Positions 1-12,200 of a stretch of DNA of 31,470 nucleotides are shown here, piece after piece. The stretch's first letter is position 1. Each line of letters opens with the position of its first letter. The stretch comes from Sva-07 sp964549065 (GTDB lineage Bacteria; Actinomycetota; Acidimicrobiia; Acidimicrobiales; Ilumatobacteraceae), in contig CAZJUC010000010.1 in NCBI GenBank assembly GCA_964549065.1, positions 1-31,470 on the forward strand. Reading direction: 5' to 3'. The translations under genes were made by a program, and so were the position numbers. The notes beneath the pieces are model-generated. The model ran no database searches. It was not told the origin of the DNA and was given only the letters and a program-made list of their open reading frames with translations.

Positions 1-1
1 C

Positions 2-61
2 GTGGTGCTCACCGCGTACAGCCCTCGCGTGTTCCGCGAGAAGGTGCTCCACAAGCACTGA
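2..61 (+). CDS. 3' end of an unidentified gene (truncated by window edge)
   Basis: An open frame enters from the left edge and ends at the TGA at 59-61, giving the C-terminal tail VVLTAYSPRVFREKVLHKH. The tail is basic and codon use fits a GC-rich coding region, but 19 residues are too few to assign a family. It is followed by about 230 non-coding bases before the giant gene. Its reality rests only on an open frame reaching a stop, so it could be chance. Confidence 0.45.
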   Translation: MVLTAYSPRVFREKVLHKH

Positions 62-196
62 CTCGCGCGGGCGCTCGGTCCGATCGGGTCTGTCAACGTT
101 TCGTGTGACGGTGGGCTTGTCGGGTCGCGGAGCGTGACCGGTTCGGCACCCATCGTCGGGCTCCGTTGAGACTTCGGGCACGTCGCTCCGAATTTG

Positions 197-224
197 TTGG
201 CACTCGCAACGGTTTGGTGTTAAT
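197..224 (+). promoter_or_regulatory. Candidate sigma70-type promoter of the giant gene
   Basis: TTGGCA (197-202) and GTTAAT (219-224) are separated by 16 nt, matching the -35 consensus at 5 of 6 and the -10 consensus at 4 of 6 positions. The site lies in an AT-richer patch of the only intergenic region before the giant gene and would give a leader of roughly 60 nt. This is a visual match only; no start site is known. Confidence 0.35.
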
Positions 225-281
225 CAAGTGGCCGACCCGATGACATGGTGCAGGGGAGCTGCGCCTGGCGACTACGGGGAT

Positions 282-286
282 GGGGA
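282..286 (+). promoter_or_regulatory. Ribosome binding site deciding the giant gene start
   Basis: GGGGA sits 5 nt before the ATG at 292. The earlier in-frame ATG at 280 overlaps this motif and has only an adjacent GGGG upstream, so 292 is the better start. Confidence 0.5.
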
Positions 287-291
287 ACCAC

Positions 292-3200
292 ATGAACAAG
301 CCGGCGGGCACAGCAATCAGGGAACAACACACCGAAGGCGATCGGCGATCTCGCCAGGGCGAGACGTTCGCTTCCCGACCGCCCGTGTCGTCGCGTCCCA
401 TTCGGCGCCCGTCGATGGTTCCACTGCTGTTGGCTGCGGTGCTGGCACTGACCGCCGTTGCCGTGGCCGATCGGGTCGAGCAGCGTCTTGTCGCTCCCGC
501 CGTTCCTGCCGCTGACGTCTCGTCTCCCGACGCAGCCCCCGAGATTGCCGACGCTCCCGTTGCCGCTCCTCTCCCCAGCCAGACCCCGCTCACATCGGCC
601 GCGCTCCCCGCCGGCGAGATGGTGCTCACGTTCGCTGATGGGTCCGCCGCGATCTCCACCGGGGCGAACGAACCGATCGTCGAACTCGGCACCACCGCCA
701 TCGGCGACCTCGACCTCTCCGGTATCGACCCGGTGCTCGCCCAGGGCGATGGAGAGGTCTCTGCGGATTGGGGTGACGTCACCGAGTGGTATCGCGCCGC
801 CGGTGAGGGCGTCGAACACGGCTACACCGTCGATGTCCCCGTGGCGAGCGGCGACGAACTCAGGGTGACCGTCGACGTCGTCGCCGGCGAGCCGAGTCTC
901 GTCGACGGCCAGACCGTGGCGATCGAACGCGACGGGGCCAGCATCGTCTGGTACCGGGGCTTGTTCGCGTTCGACGCGAACGGCGCCGATCTCCCGGCCG
1001 AGATGTTCGTCGTCGACGGCGACATCGAACTGCAGGTCGACACCGGCGGTGCCGAATACCCGATCACGATCGACCCGATCATCACCGACTCGCAGCAACT
1101 GCTGCCGGTGTTCGATGCGAGCGGTGACCGCTTCGGGGAGAGCGTTGCGATCGACGGCGTTCCGGGCGACTTGACCATCGTGGTCGGCGCAGTCGGTGAC
1201 CGCAACGGGCAGGGAGCCGCATACGTCTTCCACAACGACGGATCTGGCTGGGTGCAACAGGCGAAGCTCTTCGCGCCCACACCTGGCGTCCGGCAGTTCG
1301 GTTGGGACGTCGACGTGCGCGGCGACATCGTGGTGGTCGGTGACCCCGGCGACGACGAGAACGGCACGAATGCCGGTGCGGTGTTCGTGTTCGAGCCGAC
1401 CGGTCCATCCGGCGAATGGCAGCAGACGTCGGTGGTGTACCAGTGCGATCCGTCGGTTGCGAGCCCCTGCGGAGACACCGCAGCGGGGACCGGATTCGAC
1501 GGCGCCGGCTTCGGGTTCGCCGTCGATCTGACCGACCAGTTCCTCCTCGTCGGCGCTCCTCGCTTCCAGAACTCGGCTGGCGGGGCGTGGGTGTACCAGC
1601 AAGCGGGCAGCGACTGGCAGACCAGCACCGCAGGTGTCATCGCTGGCACCCAACCTGCGGTGGCCGGTGACGAATTCGGGTCTGCCATCGCCGGAGCGGA
1701 TGCCGGCACGCACATCGTCGTGGGAGCCCCCGGCTACGACAGTGTTGCACGCATCGATGCCGGCCGGACCTTCTACTTGCAGTGGGACGGCTCGGCGCTG
1801 TCTGCTCCGGTCGGGTTGTTGATCGGCAACGAAGTCGACGGCAACGCGGGGGCCTCGGTCGAAGTGGAAATCGACTCGCAGGGTGACGCGTGGATCTTCA
1901 GCGGGCAACCAGTCAACACTCGATTCGAGGACGGCACCGAGACCGGCGATTCGTTCGCCTGGAGGAACGTGCTCCCCGCCGGATCTCCGCCCTCCACCGG
2001 CATGCTCAGCTACGGGTCGAGCGCTGGGACCCCGGCTCGTGTCGCATTCACCGGCACGAATGTCCTGTACGCCGACGAACTTGCCGATGGTTCGGCGACC
2101 GATGCTGGGCGCGTTCTCCGCGCCCCGGTCCTGCCCGATGACGGGTCTGCCCTGAATCGTGTCGGAACCCGATTCAGTGTGTCCCTTCCCGCAAATGCCG
2201 GTGACAGGTGGGGCTTCGACGTGGCCGCCGTCGGCGACACGTACGTCATCGGCGGGCCGGGCAGCGATGCCGCCGGGGCCGATGCCGGTGAAGTCCGGGT
2301 GGGGTCGTTCAGCAGTTTCGGTGCTCTCGAGGTGCTCTCCCCCGAACCCGACGTGGATCCGAGGCGCCTGGGTGCAGCGGTTGCTCTCGACGGGAACCGC
2401 ATGGCGGCGTCGGCCCCGTTCGCCGACGTCGGCGCGCCCGGTGCCGGTGTCGTGTACGTGTATGACCGGGCAACTGACACCAGCCCATGGGTGCTCGCGT
2501 CGGTGATTGCGTCACCAAACCCTGAGCTCAACGGGGGCTTCGGCGACTCGCTCGACCTGCGCGGCGACCGTTTGGCCATCGGCGAATCCGACCGATTCCG
2601 CCCCGTTGCCGAGCAAGAAGGTCGCGTGTGGGTCTTCGAACTGAACGATGACGTCTGGTCGCAGCTCGGCGGCTGGATCGACGCCTTCGGGAACGTTGAA
2701 GGCAACCTGTTCGGCGCGTCGATTGCCTGGACCTCCGACGACCGTCTTGCAATCGGTGCACCCGGACCGGTCCCGACCGGCACCGGTGCGGTGTGGGTTG
2801 CAGATTTCGTCGACGGCGAAACCGGCTGGAACCGCTTTGAACTCTCGACGACCAACGGCGGCTTCTCGGCGCTCGGCGCCGGCGACCAACTGGGCTTCGC
2901 CGTGGCGTTCGACGACTCGACGCCGGGCGTCGGCCAACTCGTTGCCGGCGCCCCCGGGGCGAGCCGTCGCTACAGCTGGACGGTGGCCGGCGCCGATGCC
3001 ATCGGGAACCCCGGCGTGGCGCAGTTCGACGCGGCCTGGAACATGGGTTCGGCCGTCGACATCTCGGGTGTTCGCGTCGTCACCGCTGGTATCTCCGATC
3101 GTCTGCGTGTCAACGTCAACGAGGCCAGCCCGATTCAGCGAACGAACACGACGGACCTCGGAGCGGTGGTCCCGGCCGGGCTGCTGAACGATGCGGTCAA

Positions 3201-6200
3201 CGATTACCTCGACATCGAGGGCCGGAACGTCGCCGTGAGCCGCGGTGGCGGGGGCGGCCAGGTCGAGATCTACGGCATCAGCGACCTGCTGACGCTCGAG
3301 AACCCGACGACGTACGCACCTCCGGCCACTCCGGGCGATTTGGTCGGTTGGGCGATCGACCTCGACGGTCGCTCACTGATCGCCGGCGCTCCCGGGACGA
3401 ACGCAGATGCCGGCGCGGTGTACTCGGCCGAGGTGCCCGTCGTGGCGACGTGGACCGGGCCTTTCAACGGCGACTTCAGCGGTCCGACCAACTGGGACAT
3501 CGGTGTGGCGCCTGGCTCGGGTGACACGGCGATCATCCCGGGAGGGTCCTCTGTCATTGTCGACGTCGACACCGTCGTCGGTCGCCTGGTGGTCGACAGC
3601 TCCGCCACGCTGTTCGTCGACGGGTTCCGGCTCGAGTCCGGTTCGACAACAGTCTTCGCCGGCCCCGATGACGGTGGCGGCGTCTTCGTCCAGCCGGGTG
3701 GCGAGCTGGTGCTTCGCAATGACGCACTCGTCGAGGGTTCGATCGTCGTCGACGAGGGTGGCGGCGTGGGTGTGCTCACACTCGACGGCGACGTGGCCGT
3801 TTCCGGAACCGGCGTCCTCCCTGTTCTGGGCACACTCCGAAAGACAGGGTCGGGAACTGCAACGGTCGACGTGGACGAACTCCTGACGGTCCAGACCACG
3901 ACCGTGTCGGTCGAGGAAGGAACACTCCAGCTCACCGGTGCCGATCTGCGCGACGGCACAGGCGAAACATCCGCGGACGGCCTGGTGGGCAGCGCGTTCG
4001 TCGCCGCAGGGGCCGAGTTGCGGGTTGTCGGTGACCTGCAGCTCACTGATGCCACCTCGATCGCCGTCGAGATCGTGGGCCCCTCGGTCGGTCCCGCCAA
4101 CTCCGGCCGGATCACCGTGACCGGCACGCTGACGAAGAACGGTGCGCTGACTGCTGCGTTCGGCGGTTACGTGCCGACCGCGGCCGACTCCTATGAGGTG
4201 TTCGGCTGCACCGTCGACTGCATCCCCGGCGTGTTCGCCACAACCGGTGTCGACCCGCTGGTCGTCACGACCACCTCGACGTCGGTGACGCTTGCTCTCC
4301 CGTCCGGTGCCCCGACGTTCGTCAATCCGACGCCTGGCGCGGCGTGGGACGACCCTGCCAACTGGAGCACCGGCGTCGTGCCCGGGCCGACGGAAGCAGC
4401 GATCGTCCCCGCAGGCGTGGATGTCACAGTGTCCGGATCGGGGACCACCTCGATCGGCTCACTCACGCTCGCTGGCACGCTCCGACTCGACACGACCGGA
4501 ACTGGCCGGACGTTCGAGATTCGCGATGACTCGGTGATCGAATCCGGTGGTCTGCTCGACATCACCGGGGCGATCGACGAGGACGTCGGGTTCCCCGGGA
4601 CCGCCACTCTCAACACGCTCGCCTTGACCGCAGACCTGCAGATCGACGGTGAACTGTCGGTGGGGACGAAGGGCATCGCCGCAGGTGCACCGGGCTCCTT
4701 GGTCGAAGTCGAGTCGGCGGGCCGTGTGGTGTTCGCCGGCGCTACTGCGCAGACCGTCACCGGTGCCGGTCAATTGCTCAACGGCGGCATCGTCCGCAAC
4801 CAGAACCCGGAATCGGTGACCATCGCCGGCACGGTCGACTACGTCGACGGCGGCGACTCGAGCATCGAGGCGGCCATCGGGGAGTTCCAATTCGGACCGG
4901 CCGATCTCAGCCTCACGACCGTCGACATCGAGAACGGAGCCACGTTCAGGTTCACTGCGGAGTCCGCCACGGCTGGTGGCAACTTCGAGGTCAGAGGAGC
5001 GCTCGAGTCGCAGTCGCTCGGCGTCTCGGGCATCGTCCAGGTCCGCGCCGGCGGCCTCTTCGTTCCCGACGGCATCTTGGACATCGAGGGTGGCCAGGTG
5101 GTGACCGCCGAGTTGGCGCCGCGAGGCGAGATCCAACTGCTCGACGGCGCATCGATCACCGGGACCGGACTGGTTGCCAACAGTGGCGACGTCGTCACCA
5201 CCGGCGCGGTGACCGTTGGGAGCGGCGTGACGTGGAACAGCGGGCGCAACAGCCTCGTTGTCGTCGACGGCACGCTCGATGTGCAGACCACGAACTTCGA
5301 CGCCCGAGGGTCGCTCCGCGTCGATTCCGGGACGATCACGTTCGCCGGCAACACGATCCTGCGTCCGTCGTCGTCGCTGACATTCACCGTTGCCTCCAAC
5401 GGCACCGCTGGCACGATCGACACGCAGCAGCTCGGCTTCGAGCCGTTCCCCTCTTCCGGTCCTGGCCCCGATCCCGATCCCGACCAGACGTTGGCACGGA
5501 TCGAGCTCGACATCAACGAGGGCTACACCGGTGCCGGGCCGATCACGATCTTCACCTGCACCGACTGCGCCGCGAACCCGCCCGATCCGGCCAACGGCGT
5601 CGAGTTCGACGAGTTCGTCACCGGTGACTTCGACGTGATCGTCGGCCGCGAGACGGTGGACGTCACGATCCTCGACAACAAGAACCGGAGTGCTGCCGGC
5701 GGCACCGGATTCGGCTCGTCGGTGTCGGTCGACGGTGATGTGGCCGTCGTCGGCAGCGCCGACGGGGTCACCGGCCCGGCGGTGCTCGAACGCAGCGGCG
5801 GCGACTGGGAACTCGTCCTGCAGCCGGACAACAGCTCGAGCGTCGACGTCGTCCTCGACGGCGACCAGTTCATCGCCGACGGTGTCCTCTACGAGTTCAA
5901 CACCGGGCTCGGCCAATTCAGCGCCACTGACGTGATCGGCGGCACCGCGTTCGATCTCGACGGGCAGTTGGCGTTGCTGGGTGACGCCGATGTCGGTTCC
6001 GGCGCTACTGCCCAGGTCTTCCTGCGCGCCGACTTCGCCAATCCCCTCGTGACCCTCGAGCCCGACGTCGTACCTGCGACGTATGCCAGCGACGTCGCGC
6101 TCGTCGACCTCGGAGCCGGCGACGCCGTTGCAGCCGTCTCGGCGCCCGGCGACGGTGCGGTCTACCTGTTCGATCGTGCCGAGGGCGCGTGGAACACGAC

Positions 6201-9200
6201 ACCGTTCCGCACGCTGACGAGCCCCGACGGCGCGGGCAACCGGTTCGGCCAGTCGATCAGCATCTCGGAGTCAGCGCTCGTCGTCGGCGAGCCGCTCAAC
6301 GACAGCCCCCGTGGCGACGGTGGCGCCGCATGGGTCTACCCGATCGACGGGACCACCGTGGCCGACACTCCGGTCAAGCTCACGCCGTCGGAGATCGACG
6401 GCGGCGACCAGTTCGGTAGCGACGTCTCGATCGACGGCACTGTGGTCGTTGTCGGCGCCAGCGTCGCGCAGAAGTTCAATTTCCCGATCCGCGACGGTGC
6501 CGCGTTCGTCTACCAATTCGACGGGATCGACTGGGTCGAGACCGACGCGCTGCGGGCACCTGATGCGTTCAGCTTCGAACTGTTCGGCGGAGCGGTCGGC
6601 GTATCCGGTACCGATGTGCTCGTGGGCGCCCGTCAGGACCGCAACAGCAACGGCTTCAGCGCCGGCGCGGTGTACGACTTCGAGGTCACGCCCGTCGCCT
6701 CGGCCGTCAACACCTTCATCGGTGTCGGGCCTGCCTCGTGGGCAGATCCGGCCAACTGGTCGTCCGGTTCGGTTCCGGTCATCGGTGAGCCCGCGATCAT
6801 CCCCTTCGGAGCGAACGTCGAACTCCCGTCGGGCTTCCACGCCGCCGGTGCACTCTCGTTGGCGGGCACCCTGACGACCGCGCTGGATGGAACGGACATC
6901 GCATTCCTGCTCGGTGCCGGCTCGATCATCGAGCCCACCGGCCAACTGGCCTTCGGCGGGACGTTCTCGTGCACCGACACCAGTGACCAGGGGTGCGTGT
7001 CCACCAACACCCTGAGCCTCGAGGGCGACCTGCAGGTCGACGGTGTCCTCGGCGTGACCAGTTCGGTGTTCCTCGACGTGCTTGCGGACGCGAGCCTGAT
7101 CTCCACACCGACGGTCGATGTGTCGGGCCCGCTGGCGCTGACCGGCGATGGTGGCGTGATCCTGTCGGCCCCGCTGCTCAAGACCGGCACCGACACGTTC
7201 TCGATCGGCCCTGACCTCTCCTTCGATCTGGCCACCGACGCCGTCCTCGACGTCCGCGAGGGCGTCGTCGACATCGAGGGTGCCGGGTTCATCCCGAACG
7301 GCACGATCGACGTCGCTCCGGGAGCGACGGTGACGGTCGCCGAGAGTCTCAACCTGAGGCCCACGTCAGTACTGAGCTTCGGCATCGACGGACCGTCCAC
7401 CAGCACCGACAACTACGGGCGCCTCGTGCTGCCCTCCGGAACCCTCAGGGTGGCCGGCACGTTGCGAGCGGCGATCGGCTCGTACACCCCGACGGTGTCC
7501 GACCGCTACGTCGCAATCGAGTGCGGGTTCTGCACCGGTGAGTTCGATCAGACCGATACCGCACCGCTCGACGTGGTCGTCAGGGCGACATCGGTGGCCC
7601 TCGACGTGCCCGCTCCGCCGGACCCGGACGCCCCGACATTCGGATCGTTCAGCTTCGACGCTGCGCTGTCCGAGGTCTCGGTCGCTTCGACAGGGATCGC
7701 CACCTCGGCGATCCCGAACCGCAACGTGAGCGGCGCCACCGGCCAGGCCGGATCGGTGGCCTCGACCTCGCTCGTCGGCCTCGACCTCAACACACCCGTC
7801 GGCAGCACTGTTGCGGCGTCACCCATCGCCAGTCTGACGATCGGCGAGAGCGTGCTGGCTGCCATCGACGGAACATCGTCGCTCGACCGCCTCCCGCTCA
7901 CGGACATCGACGTGACGGTGCCGATCCCGGACACCAACCCGCCGCAGGTCGGCGGTTGGGAAGAGATTCTCCTTCGGATCGGAGATCCGGTACTGCTCTC
8001 GCGGCCGCCCCAGAACATCCAGTTCGGAGAGATCAAGGACTTCCCGGCGGTCCAGCAGCTCCGGCTTGACGAACTCAGCTTGGCCGGCACGCCGATCGCT
8101 TCGCTGCCGATCGCCAGCTTGGTGCTCGGCTCGACGCCGATCGCCTCGCTCGGTGTCGGCACCGACATCGAATGGTGTGAGGAGATCAACCGGGTCACCG
8201 GTGCCACCAACTGCGAGGGGATCGTCCCCGAGGAGACCACGCTCGTTGAACTGACGCTCGCCGGCATCCCGATTGCCAGTCTCCCGATCGCCTCGCTGCC
8301 GATCGCCAGCCTGCCTATCGCGTCGTTGCCGATTGCGTCGTTGCCGATCGCCTCGCTCGACCTCTCCAGCACCCCGATCGCGAGCCTTCCGATCGCTTCG
8401 CTCGATGTGACGGGCACGCCGATCGCCAGCCTCCCGATCGCCTCGCTGCCGATCGCCAGCCTGCCGATCGCCAGCCTGCCGATCGCGTCGTTGCCGATCG
8501 CCAGCCTCCCGATCGCGAGTCTCCCCATTGCGTCCCTGCCGGTGGCAGATACCCCGATTGCCTCGTTGTCTCCGGATGGGTCGCTCGTGTCGATTCCGAT
8601 CGCTTCGCTCGATGTCACGGGCACGCCGATCGCCAGTCTCCCGATCGCCTCGCTGCCGATCGCCAGTCTCCCGATCGCCTCGCTGCCGATCGCCAGCCTG
8701 CCGATTGCGTCGTTGCCGATCGCTTCGCTCGATGTCACCGGCACACCGATCGCGTCCCTGACTGTCGACGGCACGCTCGCGACGTTGCCGATTGCGAGTC
8801 TTCCGATTGCCAGTCTCCCGATCGCCAGCCTGCCGATCGCGAGTCTCCCGATTGCCTCGCTGCCGATCGCCAGCCTGCCGATTGCGTCGCTCGATGTCAC
8901 CGGTACGCCGATCGCCTCGCTGAGCACCGACGGCACTCTGGCATCGGTGCCGATCGCGAGTCTTCCGATTGCCAGTCTCCCGATCGCCAGCCTGCCGATC
9001 GCGAGTCTGCCGATCGCGTCGCTGGAAGCTGTCGTCGACTGCACGAGCCCGGCGCTCGACTGCACGAGCACGGAGATCACCCTCGCCGAGGCGCTCCGCG
9101 ACGCACCCATTGCGGGCGTCACGTTCGAGACGTTCGCGCCGCTGATCGCCGGGCTGCGCTGGAGTGAGGTGCTGCCGTTCCTCGGGCTGTCCGAGGCGGA

Positions 9201-12200
9201 GTTCGCCGGAATCCTCGTCGACCTCTCCAATGCCGACGGAAGTACGTTCACGATCGGCGACGCGCTCGACTTCGGCGATCTCACGGTGGGCGAGCTGCCC
9301 CAGACGGTCTTGGAGCAGCTCTTCCTCGGCGATCTCGTGGACGAGAACGGGGTGTCACTGCTCGACGGCATCCGCCTCGGCGACCTGGTCGACCTCATCG
9401 GCCCCGACGGAGAGTTCCTCGATACGGCTGAGGTCGAGGCGGCGCTCACGGCGGCCAAGGACCGGCTCGCCGCAACGTTGGGGTCGCTCCTCGACTTCGG
9501 CGACCTCACCCTCGGCGATGTCGACGTCGTCGGCGAGGACGGCGAGCCGCTGCTCGGCGAACTCTCGTTGGGTGACGTGGCGCCCTTCCTCACCGGACTT
9601 CGACTCGACGATCTTCTCGGAGTGTTCCCCGGACTTTCCGAGTCCGATGTTCGCGCGGCCTTCGACCAGATCCTGGCCAACAGCTCGCTCACACTCGATG
9701 AGCTGCTCATCGGCGACCTGACCTTCGGGGACCTGTTCGGAAGCGACGAGTTCGGTGAGGTGACGCTCCAGTTGCTGATCGATGCCATCCTGGGCGCGAA
9801 TCCGAATGCGCTCGACGGCATCACTCTCGGTGACCTCCTCCTGGCATTCGTTGCACCGAGCGACTATCCGTGGGACGCGATCTCGTTCGACGAGATCGAT
9901 CCGGCCGACATCGCCGGCGTCGTCGGCTCGGTCACCTTTGACACGAGCTTCGAGTTGACGGGTACGACGCGGGGCCAGTCGGTCGAACTGACCGTCACCC
10001 TGCCCGACACGGCCGACTTCCTGCCAGGTACCTCGGCGTTGAACGGGGCATCGCTGGCCGAGCCCACCGTGGTGGACAACGTCCTCACCTGGCGCCTCAC
10101 CGGGCTGGCGCCCGACACCCCGTACACGCTGTCGTTCGACCTGCAGCCGACGCTCGAGCTCGGCTCGTCGACGGTCGATGTCGAGGCCCGAATCGTCGGA
10201 GTTGCGGGCGGAACGATCACAGCGGCGTCGAGTGTCTCGGTGCAGCAGGCGTTCGAGCCCAACAACAGCCCGGAGACAGCCGCACCACTCGCCGACGACA
10301 CGATCTACATCAACCACGTGGCCAGCGCCGACGACCTCGACTACTTCAAGATCAACGTGACCGACGGCCAACGCCTCGTCGTCAACCTGTCGAACCTGGC
10401 AGCCGACTTCGACATCGTCGTCTACGGTCGCAGCAAGAGCTCGACGATCCTCCCACTCGTGCCACCGAGCGGTCAGAGCGCCGGCACGCCGACACCCGAT
10501 CCCGTTATCACACCAGACGGGACGACGCAGGTGCAGACCGAGTTGACCGGTGCGGCCTCGACGTTCGACGGGCTGCCCATCGTGGCAACCGGCAACCGCC
10601 GCGGCACCGAGACCGAGACGGTGGTCACGCCACCGCTAGAGGCCGGCATGGTGTACGTCAAGGTGTTCGGCGCGAATGGCGAGAGCTCGGTGCGAGCCGC
10701 CGTACTCCAGGCCGAGGTCACCGAAGGGACCACCGTTCCCGAGTGTCTGCCGCTCACGTCCAGGTTCGTGGACGGCATCCCAGGCGCGAGCTCGGTCCCA
10801 GCCAATGCGAACACGTTGTTCCTCGTCAACCAGGAGCGCATGAGCGCCCTGTACCCGGACTCCTACACGCAGGTGTTCGATCGTCTCGACGAGCTTGTCG
10901 GTTTCCTGAACGGGACCGACGGAGGAAACGGTGCCGATCTCGGCATCGTTCCCGGGGTGCTCGATGTTGGCCTCGTCGCCGACTACGCCACCTGGGACGC
11001 CGAACCCTGCAACTCTGCCAAGGCCAACGCGGTCGTCGCCGAGATCACCGACGAGATCACCGAGCTCCGCCGGACCCGCGACATCGAGCACATCGTCGTC
11101 ATCGGCGGCGACGACATCGTTCCGCATGCCCGGGTCACCGACGGCGCCGAGATCTCCAACGAATTCGACTACCGGTTCACGTTCAGCGGCAACAATGCCA
11201 TCGCCGGATCGGCCTGGGATCGCCAGATCCTCACCGACGAGCCGTACGGCGACACGGCCGCGCTCGACTTCGGTGACCGCTATCTCTACATCACCGACAC
11301 TGCGCTCGGCCGCCTGGTCGACACGCCGAGCGACATCGCGTTCCAGCTCCAGCAGTTCGTGACATCGCAGGGCCTGCTGAACCCGACCACCGGGCTCGTC
11401 GTCGGCTACGACTTCCTCGACGACGGCTCCGAGGCGATCGCCGCCGACCTGCGCAGCGCGCTCGACGTCGACAATGACTTCGGCTCGTTCGATGATGACG
11501 ACACCTGGGACGCTGACGATCTGGCCGGGAAGCTGTTCCCGACCACGCCGGCGGGTGCGCAGACGCCCGACGTCATCTCCCTCAACGCCCACTTCGACCA
11601 CCGCCGTGCGCTGCCGGCGCTCGACAACACCAACAAGACCGAAGTGGATCTCTTCGATGCGCAGAGGGTGTTCGATGCCGCCCCAGGCGCGCTCACCGGA
11701 CGGATCACGTTCTCGATGGGCTGCCACAGCGGTCTTGCCGTGTCCGACGCCACGATCGGGGTGCTCTCCGACGACTTCGCCCAGGGCTTCACCCTCCAGG
11801 GCGGTATCTACGTCGGCAACACCGGCTACGGCTACGGCGACACCGAGACCGTTGCCTACTCCGAGCGGCTGATGGAACTGTTCGCCGAGGAATTGGTCAA
11901 CCCGATCCTGTTCGATCGAACCACCACCGCCGGCCAGGCGCTGCAGTTCGCCAAGAACACGTTCTTCTCCGAACTCGGCAACGTCAGCGTCTACGACGAG
12001 AAGGCGTTGATGGAGGCGACGTTCTACGGTCTGCCGTTCTACCGTGTGGCGCTCGAACCCGAGGCTCCCGCTCCCACGCCGACCACGACCACGCAGATCG
12101 ATCCGATCACCGGCAGTCCGGTGGCGACGTTCGTCGTCACTCCTGAGAACGAAGAAGTCCCCCGTGCCGTCGACGGCGACGGCACGAAGTTCGTCAACCG

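Noticed and set aside
220..1908. Long minus-strand open frame (562 codons) opposite the start of the giant gene
   Set aside because: No recognisable domains, Arg/Asp/Val-rich shadow composition, and it covers the giant gene's promoter region; a GC-bias artefact. The same applies to antisense frames at 4459-5916, 10636-12519 and 12835-14433.
8086..9030. CRISPR-like array because of the short regular repeats
   Set aside because: Units are contiguous 15-mers in a reading frame without unique spacers, and they encode a constant pentapeptide.
7548..9824. 758-codon open frame on the minus strand, antisense to the PIASL region, reading RLAIG repeats
   Set aside because: It is the mirror of the PIASL codons. 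GC-rich codon use opens the opposite frame, and no domain pattern or start context supports it.
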